Source: Polycyclovorans algicola TG408 (lineage in GTDB: Bacteria > Pseudomonadota > Gammaproteobacteria > Nevskiales > Nevskiaceae). From it: a stretch of DNA of 64,000 nucleotides. This document shows, one piece after another, positions 1 to 12,984 of this stretch; the first letter of the stretch is position 1; each line of letters starts with the position of its first letter. The stretch is taken from NCBI RefSeq assembly GCF_000711245.1, contig NZ_JOMH01000001.1:1916830-1980829 (forward strand). Direction: 5' to 3'. Both the position numbers and the translations under genes were made by a program. The notes below the pieces were generated by a model, which was given only the letters and a program-made list of their open reading frames with translations, had not been told where the DNA came from and made no database searches.

Positions 1-110
1 TTGTGTTGCTTGCGGTCCACCTGCAGCGTCTCAACACGTTCACTGTGCTTGAGAATGACGTTGCCGGCACTGCGCGCGGCAGACACGGCGATATTGACCA
101 GCGGATGCAT
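1..110 (-). CDS. suhB: Inositol-1-monophosphatase SuhB, N-terminal fragment (runs off the window)
   Basis: Reading the minus strand from the ATG at 110 gives a peptide beginning MHPLVNIAVSAARSAGNVIL, which closely matches the start of gammaproteobacterial SuhB (E. coli begins MHPMLNIAVRAARKAGN). Only the first 36 or so residues are inside the window; the catalytic metal-binding part lies outside. Known family: Mg-dependent inositol monophosphatase that also helps the rRNA antitermination complex. It is divergent from trmJ with about 100 bp between the starts, a common gammaproteobacterial arrangement. The short length limits proof, but N-terminal match and neighbour agree. Confidence 0.85.
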   Translation of the reverse strand, partial: MHPLVNIAVSAARSAGNVILKHSERVETLQVDRKQH

Positions 111-209
111 GCGGGTGGATTCCGTAAATGGAGAAGAGCGGGCAGTGCGTCTGGCGGCGTGAACGACGCGGCGGCAGAGCGCTTGCAATGAGCCTCTAGA
201 ATATCACGC

Positions 210-983
210 ATGACCTCAATTCCAGACGCTGAACCGCCCGCCACGGGCATCCGTATCGTGTTGGTACAGACCCAACACCCGGGCAACATCGGGTCCACGG
301 CGCGTGCCATGCGCACCATGGGCTTTGAGGAACTCGTGCTGGTCAGCCCCGAGCGCTTTCCGCACCCGCAGGCACGAGCGCTGGCCTCCAACGCGCTGCC
401 CGTCGTGGAGAACGCCCGCGTGGTGGGCTCATTGCAGGAGGCAATTGCCGACTGCGGCTGGGTGGTGGCGACCTCGGCGCGGCCCCGACACCTCGGCGAT
501 GAGCCGCTGACGCCGTGGGACTTTGCCGAAACGGCCCAGACCCGGGCGAAGCGCGCAAAGGTGGCGCTGGTGTTCGGCCCGGAGCGTACCGGTCTCAGCA
601 ATGAGGATCTTGAGCGCTGCAATGCAGTAATCATGGTGCCCACCGACCCCACCTATGCCTCGCTCAACCTCGCGCAGGCGGTGCAGCTGATGACGTGGGA
701 GTTACGCAAGGCAGGGCTGGCTGAGGTGCCCAAGGTGTCGGCCAAACATGAGCACCCGTCCTACGCGCCGCCGACGGCTGACGAGATGGCGCACTTCTAT
801 GAGCACCTTGAGCGGGTGCTGCTCAAGACCGGTTTTCTGGACCCGCGTAATCCGCGGCTGCTGATGCGACGCCTGCGGCAGTTCTATCACCGCGCCCAGC
901 CGGACCGAAACGAGCTGAATATTCTGCGCGGCATCCTGACCACGGTGGAAACCCCAAAGATCCGAACGCCGAAGGCATCCTGA
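210..983 (+). CDS. trmJ: tRNA (cytidine/uridine-2'-O-)-methyltransferase TrmJ
   Basis: The 257-residue protein is a SPOUT-class RNA methyltransferase. The N-terminal part (about residues 13-45) carries the VLVQTQHPGNIGSTARAM pattern typical of TrmJ, and the C-terminal knot that binds S-adenosylmethionine shows FGPERTGLSNEDL (about 122-134) and YASLNLAQAVQL (about 149-160). The family methylates the 2'-OH of position 32 in several tRNAs. Length is close to the usual 245-260 residues. It is divergent from suhB. The gene stands alone, and the rrn promoter begins about 100 bp downstream. Confidence 0.93.
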   Translation: MTSIPDAEPPATGIRIVLVQTQHPGNIGSTARAMRTMGFEELVLVSPERFPHPQARALASNALPVVENARVVGSLQEAIADCGWVVATSARPRHLGDEPLTPWDFAETAQTRAKRAKVALVFGPERTGLSNEDLERCNAVIMVPTDPTYASLNLAQAVQLMTWELRKAGLAEVPKVSAKHEHPSYAPPTADEMAHFYEHLERVLLKTGFLDPRNPRLLMRRLRQFYHRAQPDRNELNILRGILTTVETPKIRTPKAS

Positions 984-1060
984 TGCCCGGGACAACGAAG
1001 GGACGGTCGGCTTGATGCCGGATGGCTGATAAATCCAAAAACACCGACAGATCAGCGACT

Positions 1061-1125
1061 TGTAAAAAAAGTGTCAAATCGGTGTTGACCCCCTCCCGTT
1101 CTGTCGTATGATGCGCGCCCTTGCA
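1061..1125 (+). promoter_or_regulatory. rrn P1-type promoter with UP-like tract and GC-rich discriminator
   Basis: A -35 hexamer TTGACC (1085-1090) and a -10 hexamer TATGAT (1107-1112) are separated by 16 bp. An A-rich tract (TGTAAAAAAAGTGTCAAAT, 1061-1079) lies just upstream and could act as an UP element. The bases after the -10 are GCGCGCCC, a GC-rich discriminator typical of stringently controlled rRNA promoters. It lies about 210 bp before the 16S start. Seen directly; ppGpp/DksA control is inferred from family knowledge. Confidence 0.8.
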
Positions 1126-1156
1126 GCGGTGGCCTTGGAGTTTTCGGGGTTACAGT

Positions 1157-1180
1157 TGCCGCTCTTTAAGAACAAGAACA
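1157..1180 (+). promoter_or_regulatory. boxA-like antitermination site in the rrn leader
   Basis: The leader contains GCTCTTTAAGAACAAG (from 1161), close to the boxA consensus TGCTCTTTAACAA that loads NusB/NusE for rRNA antitermination. A second, better match, AGCTCTTTAACAAT, is at 3288-3301 before 23S. Finding the motif in both spacers supports the assignment. Confidence 0.6.
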
Positions 1181-1329
1181 AGTGATTTGTGTGGGTGCTC
1201 TTGTGTTCGTGTGGTTGCGTTTAGTGGCCATGTAGAACGTAGTGAGTATCACAAAAGCCAAGAGCTTTGGTGAGGACTCTGGTGGGTGTTGGGGCTGAAA
1301 GGTTCTGGCGCTTACCGACCAGTTAGGTT

Positions 1330-2860
<1,531 letters not shown>

Positions 2861-2968
2861 AAGAATGCCACTGCAGCCATGCTGCATGAGAGCACCCACA
2901 CAAATCACTTGTACTTCATCAGCATCACAGGCCCTCGCGGCCGTGATGGCACTGATGAAACCCGAACT

Positions 2969-3045
<77 letters not shown>

Positions 3046-3087
3046 TTTACAGACCTTTTGTCACGTCGCGCACTGGTTCAAGCAACT

Positions 3088-3163
3088 GGGGCCATAGCTC
3101 AGCTGGGAGAGCACCTGCTTTGCAAGCAGGGGGTCGTCGGTTCGATCCCGACTGGCTCCACCA
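3088..3163 (+). tRNA. tRNA-Ala (anticodon TGC)
   Basis: A 76-nt cloverleaf with acceptor arms GGGGCCA and TGGCTCC (one G-U pair), D arm AGCTCAGCTGGGAGAGC, anticodon TGC at 3121-3123, T arm GGTTCGATCCC and encoded CCA. It is the second spacer tRNA, 42 bp after tRNA-Ile. Confidence 0.97.
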
Positions 3164-3287
3164 GCTGCATGCAAGACGGCAAGACAAAAGTTCAGGTGGC
3201 AAGGCTAAGCAAAGCGCCATGTCCAGCAAAAGTCTCAAAGACCTTGCTGCACATCGTTTTGCTTAGCCCAGGCTGCAACGGGTTATA

Positions 3288-3301
3288 GCTCTTTAACAAT
3301 A
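3288..3301 (+). promoter_or_regulatory. boxA antitermination site before 23S
   Basis: AGCTCTTTAACAAT matches the boxA consensus nearly exactly and lies in the spacer between tRNA-Ala and 23S, as in other gammaproteobacterial rrn operons. By family knowledge it would reload NusB/NusE so that RNA polymerase reads through 23S. Confidence 0.7.
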
Positions 3302-3493
3302 AGGTTTGAAGTCGAACACTGTAAGCAACAACACAGAGAAGGTCTGTATGACCGACACTGTGATTCAATGCCAAAGGTGCTTGACGGCGAAAAATGTCGT
3401 TGTAGTTTTGAGTGTGATCTTTTTCAAATGATCGCAAGCACGCGACTCGACCTGACCCACAAGGCCAGGCTGACGAGAATGTTTGAGGTTATA

Positions 3494-6360
<2,867 letters not shown>

Positions 6361-6564
6361 ATAACGCTCAAGCATTCTTGAAAGGCGCAAGCCTGAAGAG
6401 AATAAAACGCAGCAACATCAGTGGCTTAACACGCCACTAAGCCGTCTGCACTGACAGGCATTGATCGCAAACAGCTGTTCGAACTTCAAACCCAATTCGA
6501 TGATCGGCACATTTGTGCGGAAGGGCTTTACAGCTCATCTACACACGCCGATCGTCAACCGCTT

Positions 6565-6682
6565 TGCCTGGCGGCCATAGCGAGCTGGAACCACCTGTTC
6601 CCATCCCGAACACAGAAGTGAAACAGCTCAGCGCCGATGGTAGTGTGACTCGATCATGTGAGAGTAGGACACCGCCAGGCTC
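6565..6682 (+). rRNA. rrf: 5S ribosomal RNA
   Basis: Starts TGCCTGGCGGCCATAGCGAG and ends ACACCGCCAGGCTC; the two termini pair as expected. The internal CCCATCCCGAACACAGAAGT and GCGCCGATGGTAGTGTG segments are typical 5S. Length is about 118 nt. It is the last gene of the operon. Confidence 0.96.
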
Positions 6683-6691
6683 TATACCTAA

Positions 6692-6831
6692 CGAACCTCT
6701 GAAAAACGTAGCGAGCGAAGCTCAGTTCGCGTTCCGCCGGAGTGCAGAGAACGGAATGTATTGAAATACATGAGTATTTCGAGCACCGCCAGGATGCGAA
6801 ATGACGAGCGCAGTAGTTTTGCAGAGGTTCC
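6692..6831. mobile_element. MITE-like element (about 140 bp) inserted between 5S and the rrn terminator
   Basis: The ends are imperfect inverted repeats: CGAACCTCTGAAAAAC on the left and, read on the other strand, GGAACCTCTGCAAAAC on the right. The element is flanked on both sides by CTAA (6688-6691 and 6832-6835), which fits a 4-bp target duplication of YTAR type as made by IS5-family transposases. No transposase is encoded. The interior includes a short AT-rich inverted repeat around TGAAATACATGAGTATTTC. It lies inside the rrn transcript, so its ends may fold together in the pre-RNA. The IS5-family link is inference from the duplication only. Confidence 0.65.
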
Positions 6832-6833
6832 CT

Positions 6834-6866
6834 AAACCCCCGATCTGCATAGATCGGGGGTTTTTT
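6834..6866 (+). terminator. Rho-independent terminator of the rrn operon
   Basis: AAACCCCCGATCT (6834-6846), a GCAT loop, AGATCGGGGGTTT (6851-6863) and a run of six T (6861-6866) form a 13-bp stem with U tract. The complementary A-run on the other strand is short, so it mainly serves the plus strand. Confidence 0.9.
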
Positions 6867-6902
6867 ATTGGGACAAGTTTGTCGCAACGCTTCCGACAAA
6901 GA

Positions 6903-7352
6903 TCATGTTGGAACAGATTGAAAAAGCCCGTCCAGGCCAATCAACCCGTGAAAAACGTGTTCCGCATAGTCAACAACCTGTGGTTCAGCGGTTTTGAGTA
7001 GGGCGCGATAGCGCTGTTCCGCGCCGGCTTCGCTGCCGTCGGCGTGTAGGTCAATCAGCACCAGGTGACCGACAACCCCCAAGACGATTGCGCACTCGAA
7101 CCAATCATCTTCAAGACATTTTCCGCGATGAAGAACGAAGATGGTGCGATCTTTCAACATTTGCTGGGTTGACCAGTTCCGCGTTTCGCCACTTTGCGGC
7201 GGCAGTATTTTTTCGACGAAAGGGCGGTCGCCCAGCTGTCCGGCCAGAAGCTCGGGCGAGCCCAGCAACCGTGTCAGGGTGTTGCTCAGGGCGAAACCCA
7301 CCACGCCCTCGCGAAGGTTGAGTAGCTCTTTGACGGTGAGGGTGGCGTTCAT
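6903..7352 (-). CDS. Hypothetical protein linked to the formaldehyde operon
   Basis: A 149-residue protein that I do not recognise. It has no clear signal peptide or membrane helix; a hydrophobic strand-like stretch (CAIVLGVVGHLVLIDL) lies in the second half. It starts 14 bp after the fghA stop on the same strand, which suggests co-transcription as the third gene of adhC-fghA. Its reading frame is open for the whole interval and overlaps no other plausible gene. A role in glutathione or formaldehyde metabolism would be guesswork from position alone. Confidence 0.6.
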   Translation of the reverse strand: MNATLTVKELLNLREGVVGFALSNTLTRLLGSPELLAGQLGDRPFVEKILPPQSGETRNWSTQQMLKDRTIFVLHRGKCLEDDWFECAIVLGVVGHLVLIDLHADGSEAGAEQRYRALLKTAEPQVVDYAEHVFHGLIGLDGLFQSVPT

Positions 7353-7366
7353 TCAGGCGCTTCGAT

Positions 7367-8208
7367 TCAAACCAGGTTGGCCGCATGAAAGCGGAGGTGA
7401 TCGGGGATGAAACTTTGTACGAAAAAGTAGCTGTGGTCGTAGCCGCCCTGCATTCGCAGGTTGACCGCCACATTGGCCTCGGCGGCGGCATCAACGAGCA
7501 ACTGAGGCTGCAGCATGGGCAGGAAGTTGTCCTTGTCGCCCTGATCCACGAGGATGCTGGGCCCTTTCCAACCCTGACTGACCAGTAGCCGCGTGCTGTC
7601 GTAGGACGCCCAAGTGCGCTCGTCAGTTCCAAGGTAGCCGGTAAAGGCCTTGCGGCCCCAATCGCACCGTGTCGGCGAGGTAATCGGCGCAAACGCCGAC
7701 ACGCTGTGGTACTGCGCCGGGTTGCGTAGCGCGCAGACCAGCGCACCATGGCCGCCCATGCTGTGGCCCGAAATGCCAACCCGCTTCGGGTCGACCGGGA
7801 ATGCTGAATTGATCAGCGTCGGCAGTTCGTCGTTGACGTAGCTGTACATCCGATAGCCCTTGGACCACGGCGCTTCGGTGGCGTCCACATAGAATCCCGC
7901 CCCAAGGCCGAAGTCGAAGCTGTCACCTTCACCCGGGATGTTGAGGCCGCGTGGACTGGTGTCCGGCGCCACAACCGCCATGCCCAGCTTCGCCGCCATG
8001 CGCTGCGCGCCGGCCTTCACGGTGAAGTTTTCTTCCGTGCAGGTCAGGCCTGACAGCCAATACAGCACCGGCACTTTGCCTTCGCTGGCCTGCGGCGGAA
8101 TGAACACCGAAAACCGCATGGTGCAGTTCGTCGCTGCAGACGCATGGCTGTAGGTGTACTGCGTGCCGCCCCAGCATTGATTGGCAGAGATCTGTTTGAG
8201 CGCGCTCA

Positions 8209-8209
<1 letters not shown>
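7367..8209 (-). CDS. fghA: S-formylglutathione hydrolase
   Basis: A 280-residue alpha/beta hydrolase of the esterase D family. The nucleophile elbow GISGHSMGGHGAL places the catalytic serine at about residue 150. The N-terminal region has LYWLSGLTCTEENF and APDTSPRG, both typical of this family. It hydrolyses S-formylglutathione to formate and glutathione, the second step of glutathione-dependent formaldehyde oxidation. Its ATG overlaps the stop of adhC by one base (TGATG), so translation is likely coupled. Length is normal for the family (about 275-285). Confidence 0.95.
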
Positions 8210-9318
<1,109 letters not shown>

Positions 9319-9392
9319 GGGGTCTCCTTGTGGGATTGACGCAGTAGTAAGGTCGGAATTGGCTCAGCGACGCGATGCCGCAGATCCATCCG

Positions 9393-10058
9393 TCAACGCA
9401 TGATGGTGTACGGGCCGCCCCGTTCGAGCGCCTTTCGATAGGCGGCGCGGCTTTGGAATCGTTCGACGTAAGCGCTGATCACGGCGGGAATGGCCGCGCC
9501 ACCGCGCGCGCGCAGCGCTTCCATGGGGAAACTCATGAGGATGTCGGCGCCGGTCAGGCGCTCGTCGACCAGCCAGGTCTTGCCTTCCAGCGCCGCAGCG
9601 AGCGCCTCGACATGACGCGCCAGTGACGGGCCGATGTACATCGCGTTGACTTGCTTGTCGATCGCCCGGGCGATGGGGCGCACGAGGAAGGGCGCCTTGG
9701 CCGGCACGGCGCCGAACAGCAACTTCATCACCAGCAGCGGCATCAGCGAGCCTTCGGCGTAATGCATCCAGTAGCGGTAATCCTGGCGTGCATCGACGGC
9801 GGTGGGAGGCATCAACGGACCGTCACCGGCCTTGTCGATCAAGTATTCGATGATGGCGCCGGATTCGGCCACCACGCGCGTGCCGTCGGTGATCACCGGC
9901 GATTTGCCCAGGGGGTGCACGGCGCGCAATTCCGGCGGCGCCAGCCTGGTTTTCGTGTCGCGGGCGTAGTGCTTGATCTCGTAGGGCAGCCCCAGTTCTT
10001 CGAGCAACCAGAGGATGCGCTGCGAGCGCGAATGTTCAAGGTGGTGAACCACGATCAT
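9393..10058 (-). CDS. Glutathione S-transferase
   Basis: From the chosen ATG the 221-residue protein begins MIVVHHLEHSRSQRILWLLE, a thioredoxin-fold N domain with the catalytic Ser/Arg region (HSRS). It continues with the conserved GKSPVI and ESGAIIEYL segments that bind glutathione, then an all-helical C domain. An upstream in-frame ATG at 10091 would add eleven residues without family support. It lies 75 bp upstream of adhC on the same strand, in a cluster of glutathione-linked genes. Substrate is unknown. Confidence 0.88.
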   Translation of the reverse strand: MIVVHHLEHSRSQRILWLLEELGLPYEIKHYARDTKTRLAPPELRAVHPLGKSPVITDGTRVVAESGAIIEYLIDKAGDGPLMPPTAVDARQDYRYWMHYAEGSLMPLLVMKLLFGAVPAKAPFLVRPIARAIDKQVNAMYIGPSLARHVEALAAALEGKTWLVDERLTGADILMSFPMEALRARGGAAIPAVISAYVERFQSRAAYRKALERGGPYTIMR

Positions 10059-10132
10059 GGGGTTAAACCCTTTGCCGGTCGGCGGCTGCAAAGCATAACC
10101 GACACTCCGCCTGCGGCCGGACTCGTCGTTGC

Positions 10133-10417
10133 TCAGTCGCCGAAATGGAGGTGTGCGTTGACCATGGCACCCGGCGGCATCTGCACGAACCAGCCGTTCT
10201 GCGCCAGCGCCGCCATCACGGCCTGAACATCGACGCGGGCCAGGGGACGCCCTGCGTGCAGCCGCAGGGGCATCACTTCAACCAGCTCGCCAGTGCGCGC
10301 CACCAGCGCGGCCGGCAAATCGGCGGGGTGCACGCCGTCGCGCAGGTAGACGTACAGCTCGGCCTGCCGACTGGCGCGGTAGACGCGGCATTCGACCGCA
10401 TCAGGGGCGGCGCTCAC
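10133..10417 (-). CDS. YcgL-family protein
   Basis: A 94-residue protein matching the YcgL domain: a strand-rich start (CRVYRASRQAELYVYL), a central LVEVMPLRL-like segment and an ending (VMAALAQNGWFVQMPPG) that parallels E. coli YcgL (ALTEQGYYLQLPPP). The family has a small known fold but no firmly assigned biochemical function. Its start overlaps the stop of the upstream tandem GST-fold gene by four bases (ATGA), so the pair is probably translated together. Confidence 0.85.
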   Translation of the reverse strand: MSAAPDAVECRVYRASRQAELYVYLRDGVHPADLPAALVARTGELVEVMPLRLHAGRPLARVDVQAVMAALAQNGWFVQMPPGAMVNAHLHFGD

Positions 10418-11196
10418 GCGTCGAGTGCGTAGGTGTTGTCGAGGTAGTCCACGATGTCTGCAGACTCATACATCGCCACCTCGGTGTTCGGATCGATGAG
10501 GTAGGGCACCTGCACCGCGCCGGTGTGCTCATTGAGCCAGGTGCGGTTGCGCGTGGTGTTGCGCGGCCCCTTGAAGAGCTTGTCGCGGAATACCGCTGGC
10601 CCCATGTCGGACCACGCGCCCTTGGCGGTGTTGCGTAGCCGGTAGGGAATCTCCAGCTCGCACAGCCGCATGCGCACGCCTTTGGAGAACGGGCTGGTCT
10701 CAAAGCTGAACAATTCCAGCGGCTGGGCGGGGGCTTCGGAGGGCTCGGCCGTCAGACCACCGATCCCGCCCGGACGCCAATTGACGACCGTGGCCATGTA
10801 GCCGCCGGCGAGGCGCGCTGTGCGGCCGATACCGCGTGCCGGCACCTGCTCCCGCCCCCCGTAGGTGCGCAGCAGGTAGTCGATGATGTCGGCGCTTTCC
10901 AGCATCACCGTGTCGGTGTTGGGGTCGACCAGCAATGGAAACTGCGCCTTGCCCACCCGCGCGATGGCCTCCTTGCGGAAACGTGTTCCGCCCTTCGGGC
11001 AAGGCTTGATCAGCACGTCAATGTCGAGCTCACTCAGGGTTTCTCGCACCATTCGGCAATAGGGGCTGCTCTCAATGTCGTAAAGCTCGAGCAGTTGTGC
11101 CGGCTGCACCGCGGCAGGCCTGAAACAGGCCGAGCCGCGCCAGCCTGTAAGCGTGCTGCCAACCAGGTGCCGCAGGGCTTCGAGATTGCTGTTCAT
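10414..11196 (-). CDS. Tandem GST N-terminal (thioredoxin-fold) domain protein
   Basis: The 260-residue protein carries two copies of a glutaredoxin/GST-N fold. Copy 1 spans about residues 36-113 with SPYC at 44-47. Copy 2 spans about 160-257 and has SPFS at 168-171, so its position equivalent to the cysteine is serine. Both copies end with DPNT, then an ESADI(I/V)DYL motif. There is no helical GST C domain. Soxhlet-like duplicates of this kind are known in bacteria and plants, but I cannot assign a substrate. It heads a two-gene unit with the YcgL-family gene. Confidence 0.8.
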   Translation of the reverse strand: MNSNLEALRHLVGSTLTGWRGSACFRPAAVQPAQLLELYDIESSPYCRMVRETLSELDIDVLIKPCPKGGTRFRKEAIARVGKAQFPLLVDPNTDTVMLESADIIDYLLRTYGGREQVPARGIGRTARLAGGYMATVVNWRPGGIGGLTAEPSEAPAQPLELFSFETSPFSKGVRMRLCELEIPYRLRNTAKGAWSDMGPAVFRDKLFKGPRNTTRNRTWLNEHTGAVQVPYLIDPNTEVAMYESADIVDYLDNTYALDA

Positions 11197-11263
11197 GTCA
11201 TCGTCATCAAGTTCAAAAGTGCGCTAGTGTGCCTCCGCTCAATATCGGGCGTAAGGGAGATGG

Positions 11264-11668
11264 ATGATGACGGCAATGACCGTTTTGCTGTTGTTTGCAG
11301 GCTTGGCCGTGGTCATGGCGCTGGGCTATGCCGGACCGCGTGTGCCGGTGGTGTTGATGGGGCAGCAGAAGGCGGACGCCTGGACGCGTGGCAACGCACC
11401 CGTTGGGCCGAGCCTGTTAACCCGATTGCAACACGCGCATTACAACCTGCTGGAAACCCTGCCGGTCCTGGCCGTGGTGGTCCTGGCTGCAGCCGTGACC
11501 GACCAGTTGGCCTTGATCGACGGGCTGGCGGTCTACGTGCTCTACGCGCGCCTGGTTCAGATTGCCGCGCACCTGGTGGGCACGAGCTTCCCGCTGGTCT
11601 TGGTGCGTGCCACGGCATTTGTGGTGCAGATGGTGTTGCTGTTGATCATGCTCAGCAAGCTGCTGTAA
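11264..11668 (+). CDS. MAPEG-family integral membrane protein
   Basis: A 134-residue protein with four predicted membrane helices (about 3-22, 63-80, 84-103 and 112-133). It has the MAPEG-type pattern: after the first helix a polar loop with R-x-N-A-P (TRGNAPVGP), then LTRLQHAHYNLLETLPVLA, the conserved N-x-x-E-x-x-P-x-F/V motif. The family includes glutathione-dependent membrane transferases and peroxidases. An AGGGAG ribosome site (11254-11259) suits either of two adjacent ATGs (11264 or 11267). It is divergent from the tandem GST gene. Confidence 0.88.
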   Translation: MMTAMTVLLLFAGLAVVMALGYAGPRVPVVLMGQQKADAWTRGNAPVGPSLLTRLQHAHYNLLETLPVLAVVVLAAAVTDQLALIDGLAVYVLYARLVQIAAHLVGTSFPLVLVRATAFVVQMVLLLIMLSKLL

Positions 11669-11699
11669 CCCTTGAAAGGGTCTGCTGCGGCGCAGGCGC

Positions 11700-12140
11700 T
11701 CAGTACGCCTGGCCGCGGTAGACCCGTGTGGGTGCCGCGCGCGCCGTTTCCGTCGCCGGGGTGTCGAACCCCGCCGCCTCGGCGTTCAGCGGTGACCCCA
11801 AGTCATGATTTGCCGGCTCGGTGAGCTGGACCACCGCAGCCTCGACGGCGTTGGCCAAGGCATGTGCGCGCAGTGGCCGGCTGATGTCGGCCGCCGTCCC
11901 GCGCTGGCCGTAGCGGATGCGCGCGCGCGGCCACAGGTGATCGAGACCCGCCGCCTGTCGAACCGCATCCGGTTGATCAACGTCAACGATCAGAATGTCG
12001 GCCTCGGCCGGCGGTGCCCATTCGATTTGCACGCTCAGCAGTTGTGACGCCGACAGCGTGGTCAGGGCGGAAACCAGCGGCCTGCGCTCCGTTTCGCTCA
12101 CGCCCAGCAGGGCTGCGGTGATGACTTGACGCTTGCTCAT
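11700..12140 (-). CDS. Hypothetical protein, possible receiver-like fold
   Basis: A 146-residue protein that I do not recognise. The first half (about 5-60) has the strand pattern of a response-regulator receiver (VITAALLGVSETERRPLVSAL then ADILIVDVDQPDAV), with an Asp in the strand-3 position. The C-terminal third (after about 105) is low-complexity and Ala/Thr-rich. No output domain is present. It sits between the convergent MAPEG gene and the hemolysin III gene. The receiver suggestion is weak. Confidence 0.5.
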   Translation of the reverse strand: MSKRQVITAALLGVSETERRPLVSALTTLSASQLLSVQIEWAPPAEADILIVDVDQPDAVRQAAGLDHLWPRARIRYGQRGTAADISRPLRAHALANAVEAAVVQLTEPANHDLGSPLNAEAAGFDTPATETARAAPTRVYRGQAY

Positions 12141-12203
12141 GGTGCGGGCCCGGTGGCTGACAGTCTCAATGGCAATGCAAAAAAAATGCCAACTCGGGAC
12201 TGC

Positions 12204-12902
12204 TCAACCTGGTCTCGGCACCACGAAGAACAGAATCGTGAAGTAATGCAGCGCCGTGCCCGCCATCACGAACAAATGCCAGACGGCGTGGTTGTAGCGC
12301 ATCCGTTCCAGCAAGTAGAAGGCAACGCCGCCGGTGTAGGCCAGCCCCCCGGCGAGCAGCAGCAGCAGCCCGGTTGTCGGTATCACCGCCATCATCGGCT
12401 TGATGGCCACCACCCCGCACCAGCCCATGGCGATATAGATCGCGACCGAGAGCCGGTCGAAGCGGCCGGTGAAGAACAGTTTGAAGACGATTCCGACCAC
12501 CGCCAGGCTCCAGACGACGCCGAACAGCGACCAGCCCCATACGCCTTGCAGGGTGACCAGGGTGAACGGGGTGTAAGTGCCGGCAATCAACAGGTAGATG
12601 GCAGCATGATCGACCACCCGCATGATGCGTTTGGTCTCGGGCATCGGCAGGCTGTGATAGAGCGTCGACGCGGTGTAGAGCACGATCATTGAGGCGCCGA
12701 AGATGCTGCTGGCGACCACGTGAATGGCGCTGCCGTAGAGCGCTGAGAAGGTCACCAGCACGCACAGCCCCACAATCGCCAACACGATGCCGACGCCGTG
12801 GGTCAGGCCGTGGGCGATTTCTTCGCCAAGGCTGTAATCGCTGGAGGGGGTCGATGACACGTCGGGGCCGAGTGTGGATGCAGCCGGGGGAGCAGACACC
12901 AT
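12204..12902 (-). CDS. trhA: Hemolysin III / PAQR-family membrane protein (TrhA type)
   Basis: A 232-residue protein with about seven membrane helices. It shows the PAQR metal-site residues: EEIAHGLTHGVG at the start of helix 1, STLYHSLP after helix 3 and HAVWHLFVMAGTALHYF in the last helix. By family knowledge these membrane proteins bind zinc and, in E. coli, TrhA affects membrane energetics and lipid balance. Length and helix count are typical. The upstream gene is divergent. Confidence 0.9.
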   Translation of the reverse strand: MVSAPPAASTLGPDVSSTPSSDYSLGEEIAHGLTHGVGIVLAIVGLCVLVTFSALYGSAIHVVASSIFGASMIVLYTASTLYHSLPMPETKRIMRVVDHAAIYLLIAGTYTPFTLVTLQGVWGWSLFGVVWSLAVVGIVFKLFFTGRFDRLSVAIYIAMGWCGVVAIKPMMAVIPTTGLLLLLAGGLAYTGGVAFYLLERMRYNHAVWHLFVMAGTALHYFTILFFVVPRPG

Positions 12903-12984
12903 TCTGGCATGTCGTCTTCTGCTGACGGGCCCTGCACGCAGCGGCTACGCTGGGCGCCCGTCACCTGATTCCCTGGAGCGCCCC

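Noticed and set aside
3-191. Plus-strand open frame at the left edge
   Set aside because: It is antisense to suhB and its translation has no family features.
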